A DNA stretch of 6,848 nt from Acidimicrobiales bacterium (GCA_024641625.1 JAHECQ010000126.1:1-6848), one strand, 5' to 3'; numbered from the stretch's first letter, positions 1-6,191 are shown. Made by a program: numbers and translations. Notes: generated by a model from the letters alone, not told the origin.

Positions 1-407
1 CGCAATTCTTGTTCCTCGGCCCATCGCTCGGTCTCATCGCGCACCACTGCAGCAATACCCGACACGTCGCCGATGGAATCCGTCAGCAGCGACACGGTGA
101 AGGCGATCGATCGACGACCACCATCGGCGTGTAGTGCCGGCACCCGCAACAGGTCGTCGCCGTAGCGGGTCTCGCCGGTGTCCATCACCCGCCGGTACCC
201 GGCCCAGTGCGCCGGGCGTTGTTTCTCGGGGATGATCAGGTCCAGCGACCGACCGATGGCGTGGTCGGCGTCCCACCCGAAGATCCGTTGTGCAGCCGCG
301 TTCCAATAGGTGATGGTGCCGATGCTGTCGCAGATGATCACTGCGTCGGCCAAGGCGTGCACGAGCCCGGCCAGGGCGGCATCGTCGATGTCCCGGGATC
401 TGTTCAC
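1..407 (-). CDS. Small PAS-domain sensor protein, possibly haem-binding (C-terminus cut by window edge)
   Basis: The reading frame starts at a GTG that overlaps the stop of the upstream Rrf2 gene as GTGA, and it stays open for 135 codons to the window edge. The product is a single PAS fold. Residues about 18-45 have the usual PAS opening (ADAVIICDSIGTITYWNAAA, then a Phe-Gly-Trp), a helical segment with PEKQRPAHWAGY lies at 60-71, and the last strand ends in RDETERW at 123-129, where most PAS domains end. His67 lies in the same spacing after Pro-Glu as the haem-ligating histidine of FixL (PE, five residues, H). That would make it a candidate oxygen or redox sensor, although many non-haem PAS domains also carry a histidine there. 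No output domain is seen in the part present. The protein may be nearly complete and act through a partner, most likely the co-transcribed regulator. The GTG start rests on the overlap; a GAGG lies 10 bases upstream. The PAS call is firm and haem binding is inference. Confidence 0.85.
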   Translation of the reverse strand, partial: MNRSRDIDDAALAGLVHALADAVIICDSIGTITYWNAAAQRIFGWDADHAIGRSLDLIIPEKQRPAHWAGYRRVMDTGETRYGDDLLRVPALHADGGRRSIAFTVSLLTDSIGDVSGIAAVVRDETERWAEEQEL

Positions 408-823
408 CTCGTCACCGCCTCGGTCACCATCGAAGCCTCGGCCACCGACGTGCCATCCAGTTCCCGCAGCAGTTCGGCCCGAGCCCGCAACCACGGAACG
501 TGCAACGCACAGGTACCGGACGAATCGCAGGGCCGCTCCGCCAACACACACCGCCCCGAATCGGTCGGGCCCTCGATGGCCTCGATCACAGCCAACACCG
601 ACACGGACCCGGGATCCACCGCCATCGAGTATCCACCGAGCGGGCCCGGATCCGACCGCACCCACCCCTGGCGCACCAACGGATGCAGCACCTGAGGGAC
701 GAATCCTGACGTCGATCCGACCGATTCCGCCAGTGCCGGTCCCTTGACCCGCCCCGGCGCCTCGGCCAACACCCGCATGGCTCGCACTGCCAGATCGCTC
801 TTGCGCGTCACCTCGAGTCGCAT
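404..823 (-). CDS. Rrf2-family transcriptional regulator with three putative Fe-S cysteines
   Basis: This is a complete protein of 139 residues, the usual size for the Rrf2 family (NsrR, IscR, RsrR). The N-terminus (MRLEVTRKSDLAVRAMRVLA) has the family opening. It is followed by a winged helix-turn-helix (about residues 26-56) and the Gly-Gly-Tyr wing at 63-65. Cys92, Cys99 and Cys105 (spacing C-X6-C-X5-C) fall where NsrR and IscR bind their iron-sulfur cluster; those proteins have X5 for the first gap. The protein is therefore likely a dimeric DNA-binding sensor of nitric oxide, oxygen or redox state. Which signal cannot be told from sequence. The start is well fixed: an in-frame TGA lies two codons upstream of the ATG. 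No Shine-Dalgarno sequence is seen, and a promoter-like element ends 6 bases before the ATG, so the mRNA is probably leaderless. The PAS gene follows with a 4-base overlap, indicating one operon and translational coupling. Rrf2 regulators often control their own promoter. Confidence 0.92.
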   Translation of the reverse strand: MRLEVTRKSDLAVRAMRVLAEAPGRVKGPALAESVGSTSGFVPQVLHPLVRQGWVRSDPGPLGGYSMAVDPGSVSVLAVIEAIEGPTDSGRCVLAERPCDSSGTCALHVPWLRARAELLRELDGTSVAEASMVTEAVTR

Positions 824-857
824 ACTTCAAAACTAGTCAAATTGCTGTCCGGAGCAA
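824..857 (-). promoter_or_regulatory. Putative leaderless promoter and possible operator of the Rrf2 gene
   Basis: Read on the minus strand, TTGCTC (852-857) is followed after 16 bases by TAGTTT (830-835), which ends 6 bases before the ATG. That fits the TAnnnT element of leaderless actinobacterial genes. Two TTTGA copies (837-841 and 827-831) repeat at exactly 10 bp, one helical turn, and an ACTAGT palindrome (832-837) overlaps the -10. These could be the binding site for the regulator itself. I do not recognise the repeat as a published Rrf2 consensus. The promoter is a motif match only. Confidence 0.45.
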
Positions 858-902
858 CTCCACACGAGGCATCTCCAAACCCGCCGAACTCGACCACATC
901 GA

Positions 903-1055
903 TCTGATGCGGACACCGTGTGGGTGCGGTCGAGCATCGAGGCGATCCGGGCGGTGTCGAGGCGTCGACCCGATCTGGTGTTGCTGGACCTCGGTCTCCC
1001 GGACCTCGACGGCCTCGACGTGTGTCGCCGCCTCCACGCCCTCGGCAGCGGTCTG
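903..1055 (+). pseudogene. Remnant of a response-regulator receiver domain
   Basis: One plus-strand frame reads from roughly SDADTVWV through IEAIRAV and RRRPDLVLLDLGLPD to LDVCRRLHALG. This is the helix 2, strand 3 and helix 3 part of a CheY-like receiver, including the phospho-acceptor aspartate in the LLDLGLPD motif. The acidic pair near the usual N-terminus, the conserved Thr/Ser and Lys of the C-terminal half, and any output domain are all absent. After about base 1055 the frame stays open to a TGA at 1194-1196, but the translation no longer resembles a receiver. Before about base 903 it also loses similarity. The likely reading is a decayed response regulator of the OmpR or NarL type, a leftover of an old deletion or rearrangement. 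The limits given are approximate. An alternative is a short orphan protein starting at GTG 918, but no ribosome binding site supports it. Confidence 0.65.
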
Positions 1056-1139
1056 ACCGAGAACTACCACCTCGAGCTCCCGACAGATTTCACCTGGGTG
1101 GATGGACGCGCGTGTCGGACAGGGTGCCCCACCTCGCCT

Positions 1140-1171
1140 CGTTGGTCGGATCAGCTCCGTTGGTCGATCAG
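1140..1171. repeat. Imperfect 14/15-bp direct repeat
   Basis: CGTTGGTCGGATCAG (1140-1154) recurs as CGTTGGTCGATCAG (1158-1171), differing by one base deletion, with 3 bases between. It lies just downstream of the hydrolase stop codon. Function is unknown; it may be a chance or slippage duplication. Confidence 0.5.
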
Positions 1172-1177
1172 GTGTGT

Positions 1178-1987
1178 TCAGCTCGCAATGGGGTGACCGG
1201 CGAGGAAATCGATGAGTGCCCCCGCCATGTCCTTCGGATTGTCCATTTGCAGCAGGTGGGTTGCGCCCGCCAGCGTGAACGGCTCCGACGACGGCAGCCA
1301 CTCGACCAATCGTTCGTGACTCTGAGCGAAGAGTTCCGCAGTGTCGGCGCCCCGTACCGTCAACGCCGGCTGGGTCACCGATCGAGCTTGCTGCTCGCTG
1401 TACTCCCATGCCCCGAGCGCTGCGAGATCGCCGGCGAACAAGGTCGACACATCATCGAGCGCTTGCCGGTACCAGCCTCGGTCGAGCACCCCGTTCAGCC
1501 TCTCGATCGCGTCGTCGCCGCCGACTGCAGACAAGAAGGCCTGCAGAGCGCCTTCGTGGTCGCCCGAGGCGAAGATGGCACCGATGGCCTCCACGCCGGC
1601 GACGAACTCCGTGCCTGCGGGTACGGTCAGCAGTGCCGGTTCCAGCAACCCCAGGCTGTGCACCCGATCACCGGCGTCGTCCGCGAGTTGCAGCGCCACC
1701 ACGCCGCCATAGGAGTGGCCGGTCACGTGCGCTGTCTCGATGCCGAGATGGTCGAGCAACGCCACCGCGTCGCCGGCCTCTGCGGCGATGGTGTTGCCCT
1801 CGCGAAACGGCGAACTGCCACAGAACCCGCGCCGGTGATAGGTGATCGTCTGGAACGTCGTTGCCAGCTGATCGGTGATCGGCTCCCACGCGTCAGCGAT
1901 CATCGCGCCGTGGATCAACAGCAACGGTTCACCCCTGCCTCGCACCTCGAACTCGATCATGGCATCGCCAAGAGTCACGGTGTTCAT
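1178..1987 (-). CDS. Alpha/beta-fold hydrolase
   Basis: The product has 269 residues, a normal length for a single-domain alpha/beta hydrolase. With the start chosen here, the oxyanion-hole segment LLLIHGAM lies at about 22-29 and the nucleophile elbow GHSYGG places the catalytic Ser at 92. A candidate acid is Asp215 in the VRGAD motif, and the catalytic His is 244 in AGATHLL. The cap region between strands 6 and 7 is helical. No signal peptide is seen, so the enzyme is probably cytosolic. The motifs fit esterases, C-C bond hydrolases and related enzymes, and the substrate cannot be named. An AGGAGG sits 6 bases before the ATG at 1987. A second ATG at 1990 and a GTG at 2002 are also in frame, but they lie too close to or inside the ribosome binding site. 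The GH15 gene ends 136 bases upstream on the same strand, so it may be read through or have its own promoter. Confidence 0.9.
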   Translation of the reverse strand: MNTVTLGDAMIEFEVRGRGEPLLLIHGAMIADAWEPITDQLATTFQTITYHRRGFCGSSPFREGNTIAAEAGDAVALLDHLGIETAHVTGHSYGGVVALQLADDAGDRVHSLGLLEPALLTVPAGTEFVAGVEAIGAIFASGDHEGALQAFLSAVGGDDAIERLNGVLDRGWYRQALDDVSTLFAGDLAALGAWEYSEQQARSVTQPALTVRGADTAELFAQSHERLVEWLPSSEPFTLAGATHLLQMDNPKDMAGALIDFLAGHPIAS

Positions 1988-1993
1988 CATTCC

Positions 1994-1999
1994 CCTCCT
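1994..1999 (-). promoter_or_regulatory. Strong Shine-Dalgarno site of the hydrolase gene
   Basis: The minus strand reads AGGAGG here, 6 bases before the ATG at 1987 and 3 before the ATG at 1990. The spacing favours 1987. The site abuts the base of a perfect 9-bp hairpin, so its accessibility could depend on that structure. Confidence 0.8.
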
Positions 2000-2024
2000 C
2001 ACCGCCGGTCCCTCGCCGGCGGTG
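2000..2024 (-). promoter_or_regulatory. Perfect 9-bp GC-rich hairpin directly upstream of the hydrolase ribosome binding site
   Basis: The arms CACCGCCGG (2000-2008) and CCGGCGGTG (2016-2024) are perfect reverse complements with a 7-base loop. In the minus-strand transcript the stem ends exactly where AGGAGG begins. It could be a 5' UTR structure that affects translation, a protein-binding operator, or an attenuating terminator between GH15 and the hydrolase. No T-tract follows in the minus direction, which argues against a classical intrinsic terminator. Confidence 0.55.
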
Positions 2025-2029
2025 CCCTG

Positions 2030-2092
2030 GGTGCAACGCTAGCACCGCGTCCACGGGCGCTTCTCCCAGTGCTTCGTCATCACGTTTTGACG
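2030..2092. repeat. Two short inverted repeats in the spacer between GH15 and the hydrolase
   Basis: GGTGC-N7-GCACC occupies 2030-2046 and CGTCA-N8-TGACG occupies 2075-2092. Both are perfect 5-bp arms with helix-turn-sized spacing, such as a dimeric regulator might bind. Five-base arms are common by chance in GC-rich DNA, so these are only candidates. No convincing -35/-10 pair was seen in this 121-bp spacer. Confidence 0.3.
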
Positions 2093-2123
2093 TCCGGCGG
2101 TCATCACCCATTGGCAGCTCTCG

Positions 2124-3926
2124 TCATGGCCGGTGTGCGCGTTCCTCGCTCGGTCCGACGTTGAGCTCACATAACGTCATGGCGCCACTGGCAATGGCGA
2201 TGTGGGAGAAGGCCTGGGGGAAGTTGCCGAGTTGCCTCTTGCTGATGGGGTCGTACTCCTCGGAGAGGAGACCGACGTCGTTGCGGAGCATCAACAGACG
2301 ATCGAAGAGCGCCGTGGCGTCGGCGTGACGACCCATGAGAGCGAGGCAATCGACGAGCCAGAACGAACACAGGAGAAACGCCCCTTCTTGCCCGCCGACC
2401 CCGTCTCCGCTCAGCGCCGACGCGGCGTCGCCGACTTGGTAGCGCATGATCAGCCCGTCAACCGCAAGCTCACGTTGAATGGCATCCACGGTTGCCACCA
2501 CCCGTGGATCGGTCGCCGGCAGGAAGCCGACGAGCGGAATCATCAGCGTGGCGGCGTCGAGCGCCTTGCTTCCGTAGGACTGCGTGAACGCTCCTGCGTC
2601 GTTCACCGCGTTTGCGCAGACCTCGGCATGGATGCGGCTGCGTTCCTCACGCCACCGAACGGCATCACCTTCCAACCCGAGTTGTTCGACCGTCTTGACC
2701 GCACGATCGAAGGCGACCCAGGCCATGACCTTCGAATGGGTGAACTGGGCCTTGCCGCCTCTCACCTCCCAGATGCCTTCGTCGGCATGCTGCCAGTTCC
2801 CTTCCAGCCATTCCATCATCGCCAGCTGGATGCGCCACGCGTTCTCCTCAGGTGCCAGACCACTCAGTCGGGCTTGGTGCATGGCGTCCATGACCTCGCC
2901 GAACACGTCGAGCTGCACCTGATCGGCCGCCCCGTTGCCGACCCTGACCGGTTTGGAACCCTCGAATCCATCGAGCCACGGAAGCTCGAGCTCCGGCAGG
3001 CGGCGTTCACCAGCCAGGCCATACATGATCTGGAGTCGTGACGGGTCGCCGGCGACCGCTCGCACGAGCCAGTCTCGCCACGAACGGGCGTCACCGATGC
3101 AGCCGGCCTTCAGTAACGCCAGGAGTGTGAAGGTGGCGTCTCGCAACCAGCAGTACCGATAGTCCCAGTTGCGTGAACCACCGATCCATTCAGGAAGCGA
3201 AGTCGTCGCCGCGGCCACGAACGATCCGGTTGCCGCGTGGGACAGACCCTTCAGCACGGTCAACGACGTGTGCACTTCGCTTCGGTAGGCACCGTCGTAG
3301 CTCAGGCCCGACGACCAATCGGTCCACCACTCGAGGGTCTCGTCGAGGATCGAGTCGACATCGATCGGCTCGGGGATCGGCAGATGCGACTCGAACCAGG
3401 CCAGGTCGAAGCCGATGCGATCTCCGGCACGGACGGTGAACTCACCCACGGTGCAGAACCCCTCGCCATGCATCTCGACGGGCGTACGCAGGATGAGCGC
3501 CTCGGGCCCGGCAACTGCACAGACGTGACCGGGCCGCCCGGTGACCCAAGGGATGATGCTGCCGTAGTCGAATCGCACCCGCAGCTCGCTTCGCATCGTC
3601 ACCGACCCGCTGCGACCCTCGACCCGACGCACCAGGCGGTGAACATCCCCGACCGGCACCAGGGCATCGACCACGGCAACCACACCGGAATCAGTGGAGT
3701 GAACGGTCTCGAGCACCAGGGAACCGGGCTGATAGCTCCTCACCGATCGGGTCGTGCCCAGCGGCGCCAGCGACCAGTGGCCGTTGTCGTTGGTTCCCAC
3801 GAGCGATGCAAAGCAGGCACCAGAGTCGAATCGTGGAAGACAGAGCCAATCTATCGACCCGGCCAACGACACAAGACCGGCGGACTTCGAGTCACTCAAC
3901 AGTGCATAATCCTCGATGCGTCTCAT
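2124..3926 (-). CDS. Glycoside hydrolase family 15 protein (trehalase/glucoamylase-like)
   Basis: The 600-residue product has the full family layout. The N-terminal part opens with IEDYALLSDSKSAGLVS and GSIDWLCLPRFDSGACF (about 4-40) and forms the beta-sandwich domain. The C-terminal part (about 210-590) is the alpha/alpha toroid that carries the active site. Visible signatures are RNWDYRYCWLRDA at 252-264, the catalytic-acid segment DEGIWEVRG at 382-390 with Glu387, and the catalytic-base segment LLSEEYDP at 553-560. No signal peptide is seen, so it acts in the cytosol. Characterised mycobacterial proteins of this type are trehalases; others are glucoamylases or dextran-active. Trehalose or short alpha-glucans are therefore the likely substrates, but sequence alone cannot choose. 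The start fits the family and has AGGA 7 bases upstream. The gene begins 25 bases after the DUF3179 gene, which suggests one transcript. No frameshift or missing catalytic residue was noticed. Confidence 0.95.
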   Translation of the reverse strand: MRRIEDYALLSDSKSAGLVSLAGSIDWLCLPRFDSGACFASLVGTNDNGHWSLAPLGTTRSVRSYQPGSLVLETVHSTDSGVVAVVDALVPVGDVHRLVRRVEGRSGSVTMRSELRVRFDYGSIIPWVTGRPGHVCAVAGPEALILRTPVEMHGEGFCTVGEFTVRAGDRIGFDLAWFESHLPIPEPIDVDSILDETLEWWTDWSSGLSYDGAYRSEVHTSLTVLKGLSHAATGSFVAAATTSLPEWIGGSRNWDYRYCWLRDATFTLLALLKAGCIGDARSWRDWLVRAVAGDPSRLQIMYGLAGERRLPELELPWLDGFEGSKPVRVGNGAADQVQLDVFGEVMDAMHQARLSGLAPEENAWRIQLAMMEWLEGNWQHADEGIWEVRGGKAQFTHSKVMAWVAFDRAVKTVEQLGLEGDAVRWREERSRIHAEVCANAVNDAGAFTQSYGSKALDAATLMIPLVGFLPATDPRVVATVDAIQRELAVDGLIMRYQVGDAASALSGDGVGGQEGAFLLCSFWLVDCLALMGRHADATALFDRLLMLRNDVGLLSEEYDPISKRQLGNFPQAFSHIAIASGAMTLCELNVGPSEERAHRP

Positions 3927-3951
3927 GCTGCAGTCCTAGCCGTCAACTGAG

Positions 3952-5277
3952 TCATCTGCCGCTGTAGACCGGCGCCTCGGGGAAGAAGCCGGCCCAGGCG
4001 AACCAGAACTCATTGCGATGCGGCACCGTTTCCAGTTGCTCTCCGCGGAGAGGACCCTCGACAGCCTGACCGAGCAGCGACCAGGTGGTGCCGGTCTCGG
4101 CATCGGTGAAGCGGTCACCGCCCACGCTCGAGAAGGTCAGCACCTCCGCACCGATCTGACGGCTGAACGCGATGCCAGTGCCGATCGCCTGTCCGTCGGC
4201 GATGTTGCCGGCGTCGAGCGCATCAGCGGTGTCGCCACCCCAGAAGACTGCGATCGGGACGTCACCCACCTCGTCATTGACCACTCGCTCTTCACTGATG
4301 ACGGAGAACGGGTACGCCTTGTCGTTGTCTTCGAGGTTCACACCAACGACCCGGGAAAGGGCGGGGAAGCGCGGATCTGGCTCGTCGGAGAACAGGAACG
4401 GGGACTCACTGGAGCTGTAGGACGGGTAAGGGTTGGCTCCGTAGATGGTGCCATACCCCGTTTCGCGTGAGAGCGACAGCGCGTCGGGGAAGGCCTCGGC
4501 CGCGTCTTCATAGGACACGATGGAAGTTGGGATCACGTCGAGCCGGGTCCCGGCGAGTGCACCGACCACCGCCTCGCCGGTGATCTGTTGCCAAAGCGTC
4601 GTCGTTCCTTCGTCCCACATCACCAGATCACTCTTTCGCAGCAAGCCCGACACCCCGAAGCGCAGGGCTGTTCCATCGACGCGGGCATCGAATGCGACTG
4701 CCGTGTTGCACAGCGGGCAGAACGTGACCACGACCGGTAGGTCGCCGTACCGGTCGTTGACCACCTCGTGCCGGGTGAGGATCGACAGCGGATAGAAGCG
4801 GACTTCGTCGTTGAACTGTACGAGCGCTCCCGGCTCACGACCTCCGAGCCAGGATGCTGTGGCGATCGGCTCGAATCTGGGCGTATCGATGGGCGGAATA
4901 CGGTCGCGGGGATCGATGGTCGGGATACCGAGGAGGAACTCCTCGAGGGCGACGGTCCGGCGGCTCCAGTCCGTGGGCCACTCCGAGGTGGCCTGGGCCA
5001 CATCACTACCGAGGCCGGAGGGTGGGCCCTCGACGATGGACGACGCGTCAACGGTGCCGCTGCTCACCCCTCCCTCCAAGTCAAGTGGACGATCGGTCTC
5101 CGTCGGTGAGAACGACTCGGCCGATGGGCTGACCTGTGTCCGGTCAGAGGCGTCGACTGGGTCGTCGTCGCCCTCAGCGCTCGATGCCGCCCCACATGCG
5201 GTCGCCCCGATGGTCAGCCCGGCCATCAGGACGACGACGCGAGACCTCTGCTTCGTGATGGTGACCAGGTTGTACAT
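3952..5277 (-). CDS. DUF3179 domain-containing lipoprotein
   Basis: With the start at the ATG 5277, preceded at 5 bases by GAGGG, the product has 441 residues. It opens with a typical lipoprotein signal: basic residues at 9-13, a hydrophobic stretch at 14-26, and a lipobox-like ATAC with the lipidated Cys28. An open frame continues 30 codons further upstream, but that start would put the signal peptide inside the protein. Residues about 29-100 are low-complexity, rich in Ser, Asp and Glu, and probably form a flexible linker outside the membrane. The DUF3179 domain fills the rest. Family hallmarks are the CPLCNTAVAF segment with Cys187 and Cys190, LWQQITGEAV, and the C-terminal FWFAWAGFFPE. 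The biochemical role of DUF3179 is unknown; the CxxC pair may bind metal or be redox-active. The segment at about 162-187 is repeated in weaker form at 322-347, where the CxxC is lost. The GH15 gene follows after 25 bases. Confidence 0.9.
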   Translation of the reverse strand: MYNLVTITKQRSRVVVLMAGLTIGATACGAASSAEGDDDPVDASDRTQVSPSAESFSPTETDRPLDLEGGVSSGTVDASSIVEGPPSGLGSDVAQATSEWPTDWSRRTVALEEFLLGIPTIDPRDRIPPIDTPRFEPIATASWLGGREPGALVQFNDEVRFYPLSILTRHEVVNDRYGDLPVVVTFCPLCNTAVAFDARVDGTALRFGVSGLLRKSDLVMWDEGTTTLWQQITGEAVVGALAGTRLDVIPTSIVSYEDAAEAFPDALSLSRETGYGTIYGANPYPSYSSSESPFLFSDEPDPRFPALSRVVGVNLEDNDKAYPFSVISEERVVNDEVGDVPIAVFWGGDTADALDAGNIADGQAIGTGIAFSRQIGAEVLTFSSVGGDRFTDAETGTTWSLLGQAVEGPLRGEQLETVPHRNEFWFAWAGFFPEAPVYSGR

Positions 5278-5304
5278 GCGAGCCCTCGTTCCGTCGGGTG
5301 GATA

Positions 5305-5372
5305 CGAGGTTGCAACACATCGGAGGCGGAAATGATTCAACGGTTGGCTGCCGCCGGTTCCACGCAACCTCG
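5305..5372. repeat. Widely spaced 9-bp inverted repeat upstream of the DUF3179 gene
   Basis: CGAGGTTGC (5305-5313) and GCAACCTCG (5364-5372) are perfect reverse complements, 50 bases apart. They nearly fill the 97-bp spacer between the end of the tetR gene and the DUF3179 start. They could form a long-loop stem in the transcript or be two half-sites of a regulator. No clear promoter hexamers were identified in the spacer. Confidence 0.4.
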
Positions 5373-5374
5373 AC

Positions 5375-6034
5375 TCAAACCAGAAGCGGGCGCCATGGAT
5401 GGGCCGACACCACCTCCTGCGAGCGGGTCACGACGGTACCGACATCGCCGGCGGCCAGGCCCAGCATCCGCAGGAGCAGAGCGACGACCGCCTCCTGCTC
5501 GGTCCGGGTCGACTCGCCCAACACGCGCGAACGCATCGACTGGAGGCTGGTGCCGAGCACTGCGTTCACCGGCGCCTCACCCGGGGCAACATCGAAACGC
5601 CCCACCCGCACCCCGTCCTCCAACGCACGGCGGACGATACTGCGGACCCGGACCCGAAAGTCAGGTAGCACCCCGACCATGGCGACGAAGGCAGCCGAGG
5701 CAATGGGATCGTCCTCCGCCAAGTCGAGCAGCTGGAGAGTACCGATGGCCACCCGGGCCGCCGGGTCATGTTCGATCGACTCGAGCACCCCGGTGGCGAT
5801 CTCGACTCCCTGCCCGAGATGCTCGGCGACCTCGGCCACCAGCTCGGACACGGAAGAGAAATGGTTGTAGAAGGTGCCGGCCGAGGTCCCGGCCAGCGTC
5901 GTGAGCTGGGCCACGGTCAAGGAGTCGGGCCCGGTCGAGGCCAGCGCCTGTAGGCCCGCTCGGAGGAGCAGCAGGCGAGTGCGAGCCCGTTTCCTCGGGT
6001 ACCCGTCCCCAGCCGGTGTCGCGAACTCCGCCAT
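5375..6034 (-). CDS. TetR-family transcriptional regulator
   Basis: The product has 219 residues, typical for TetR repressors. Residues about 14-62 form the N-terminal DNA-binding domain. It contains the helix TRLLLLRAGLQALA at 19-32, then the helix-turn-helix with LTVAQLTTLAGTS at 39-51 and the recognition-helix signature AGTFYNHF at 52-59, which matches the family well. The remainder is helical, poorly conserved and presumably holds the ligand pocket and dimer interface. The effector is unknown. The ATG is supported by AAGGA 6 bases upstream. The gene diverges from phaC, and an inverted repeat lies in the shared spacer. The simplest inference is that it represses itself and phaC, as TetR proteins often control the divergent neighbour. 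It could instead act on the DUF3179/GH15 genes 97 bp downstream on the same strand. Confidence 0.93.
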   Translation of the reverse strand: MAEFATPAGDGYPRKRARTRLLLLRAGLQALASTGPDSLTVAQLTTLAGTSAGTFYNHFSSVSELVAEVAEHLGQGVEIATGVLESIEHDPAARVAIGTLQLLDLAEDDPIASAAFVAMVGVLPDFRVRVRSIVRRALEDGVRVGRFDVAPGEAPVNAVLGTSLQSMRSRVLGESTRTEQEAVVALLLRMLGLAAGDVGTVVTRSQEVVSAHPWRPLLV

Positions 6035-6127
6035 GTTGCGTCCTTCTCATTTCGTTGCTCGTTGGCATGCCTCTTGGCCGGCCGGATCCAGCGCACAGAT
6101 CCGAGGCTGATCGAGGTGGTTTTCCGA

Positions 6128-6148
6128 TTGTTCACATCATCGTGACAA
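6128..6148. promoter_or_regulatory. Candidate TetR operator in the tetR-phaC spacer
   Basis: TTGTTCAC (6128-6135), six bases, then GTGACAA (6142-6148) form a near-palindrome: the arms match over 7 bases if one T is bulged. The 21-bp span is typical of TetR operators. The site lies 44 bases before the phaC start and ends 9 bases before its putative -35 element, so a bound protein could cover or block that promoter. It is found by eye only. Confidence 0.45.
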
Positions 6149-6156
6149 AAATCATG

Positions 6157-6191
6157 TTGCTTATTCAATTTTAGGCATCATAGTTTAATTT
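6157..6191 (+). promoter_or_regulatory. Putative leaderless promoter of phaC
   Basis: TTGCTT (6157-6162) and TAGTTT (6181-6186) are separated by 18 bases in an AT-rich patch. TAGTTT ends 5 bases before the ATG, the placement expected for a leaderless transcript. No Shine-Dalgarno sequence is present. The same TAGTTT at 6 bases precedes the Rrf2 start. Confidence 0.5.

Larger units (their letters stand above)
858..1177. other. Gene-poor stretch between the Rrf2 promoter and the alpha/beta hydrolase
   Basis: No intact gene is seen here. The only protein-like signal is the receiver-domain remnant on the plus strand, listed separately. The part after about 1055 has no coding signal I can recognise on either strand. 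It holds an imperfect direct repeat at 1140-1171 and a short ACGCGCGT palindrome. No clear hairpin-plus-T-tract terminator follows the hydrolase stop at 1178. Confidence 0.6.

Noticed and set aside
34..306. Minus-strand open frame of 90 codons at the left edge
   Set aside because: It is out of frame with the PAS protein, which explains this region much better.
837..1409. Minus-strand open frame of 190 codons running from inside the hydrolase into the intergenic region
   Set aside because: It overlaps the hydrolase in another frame and its composition is typical of a shadow frame. The intergenic part contains the receiver remnant on the other strand.
2000..2024. Intrinsic terminator for the GH15 gene
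   Set aside because: The hairpin is strong, but no run of T follows it in the minus direction and it abuts a ribosome binding site. A structural or regulatory role is at least as likely.
920..2164. Long plus-strand open frame of 414 codons
   Set aside because: It lies antisense to the alpha/beta hydrolase, and its translation is Arg/His/Pro-rich with no recognisable domain. It is an open frame produced by high GC content.
2202..3041. Plus-strand open frame of 279 codons, and another at 3237-3950
   Set aside because: Both are antisense to the GH15 gene, whose frame has clear family motifs throughout. Neither shows a domain or a ribosome binding site.
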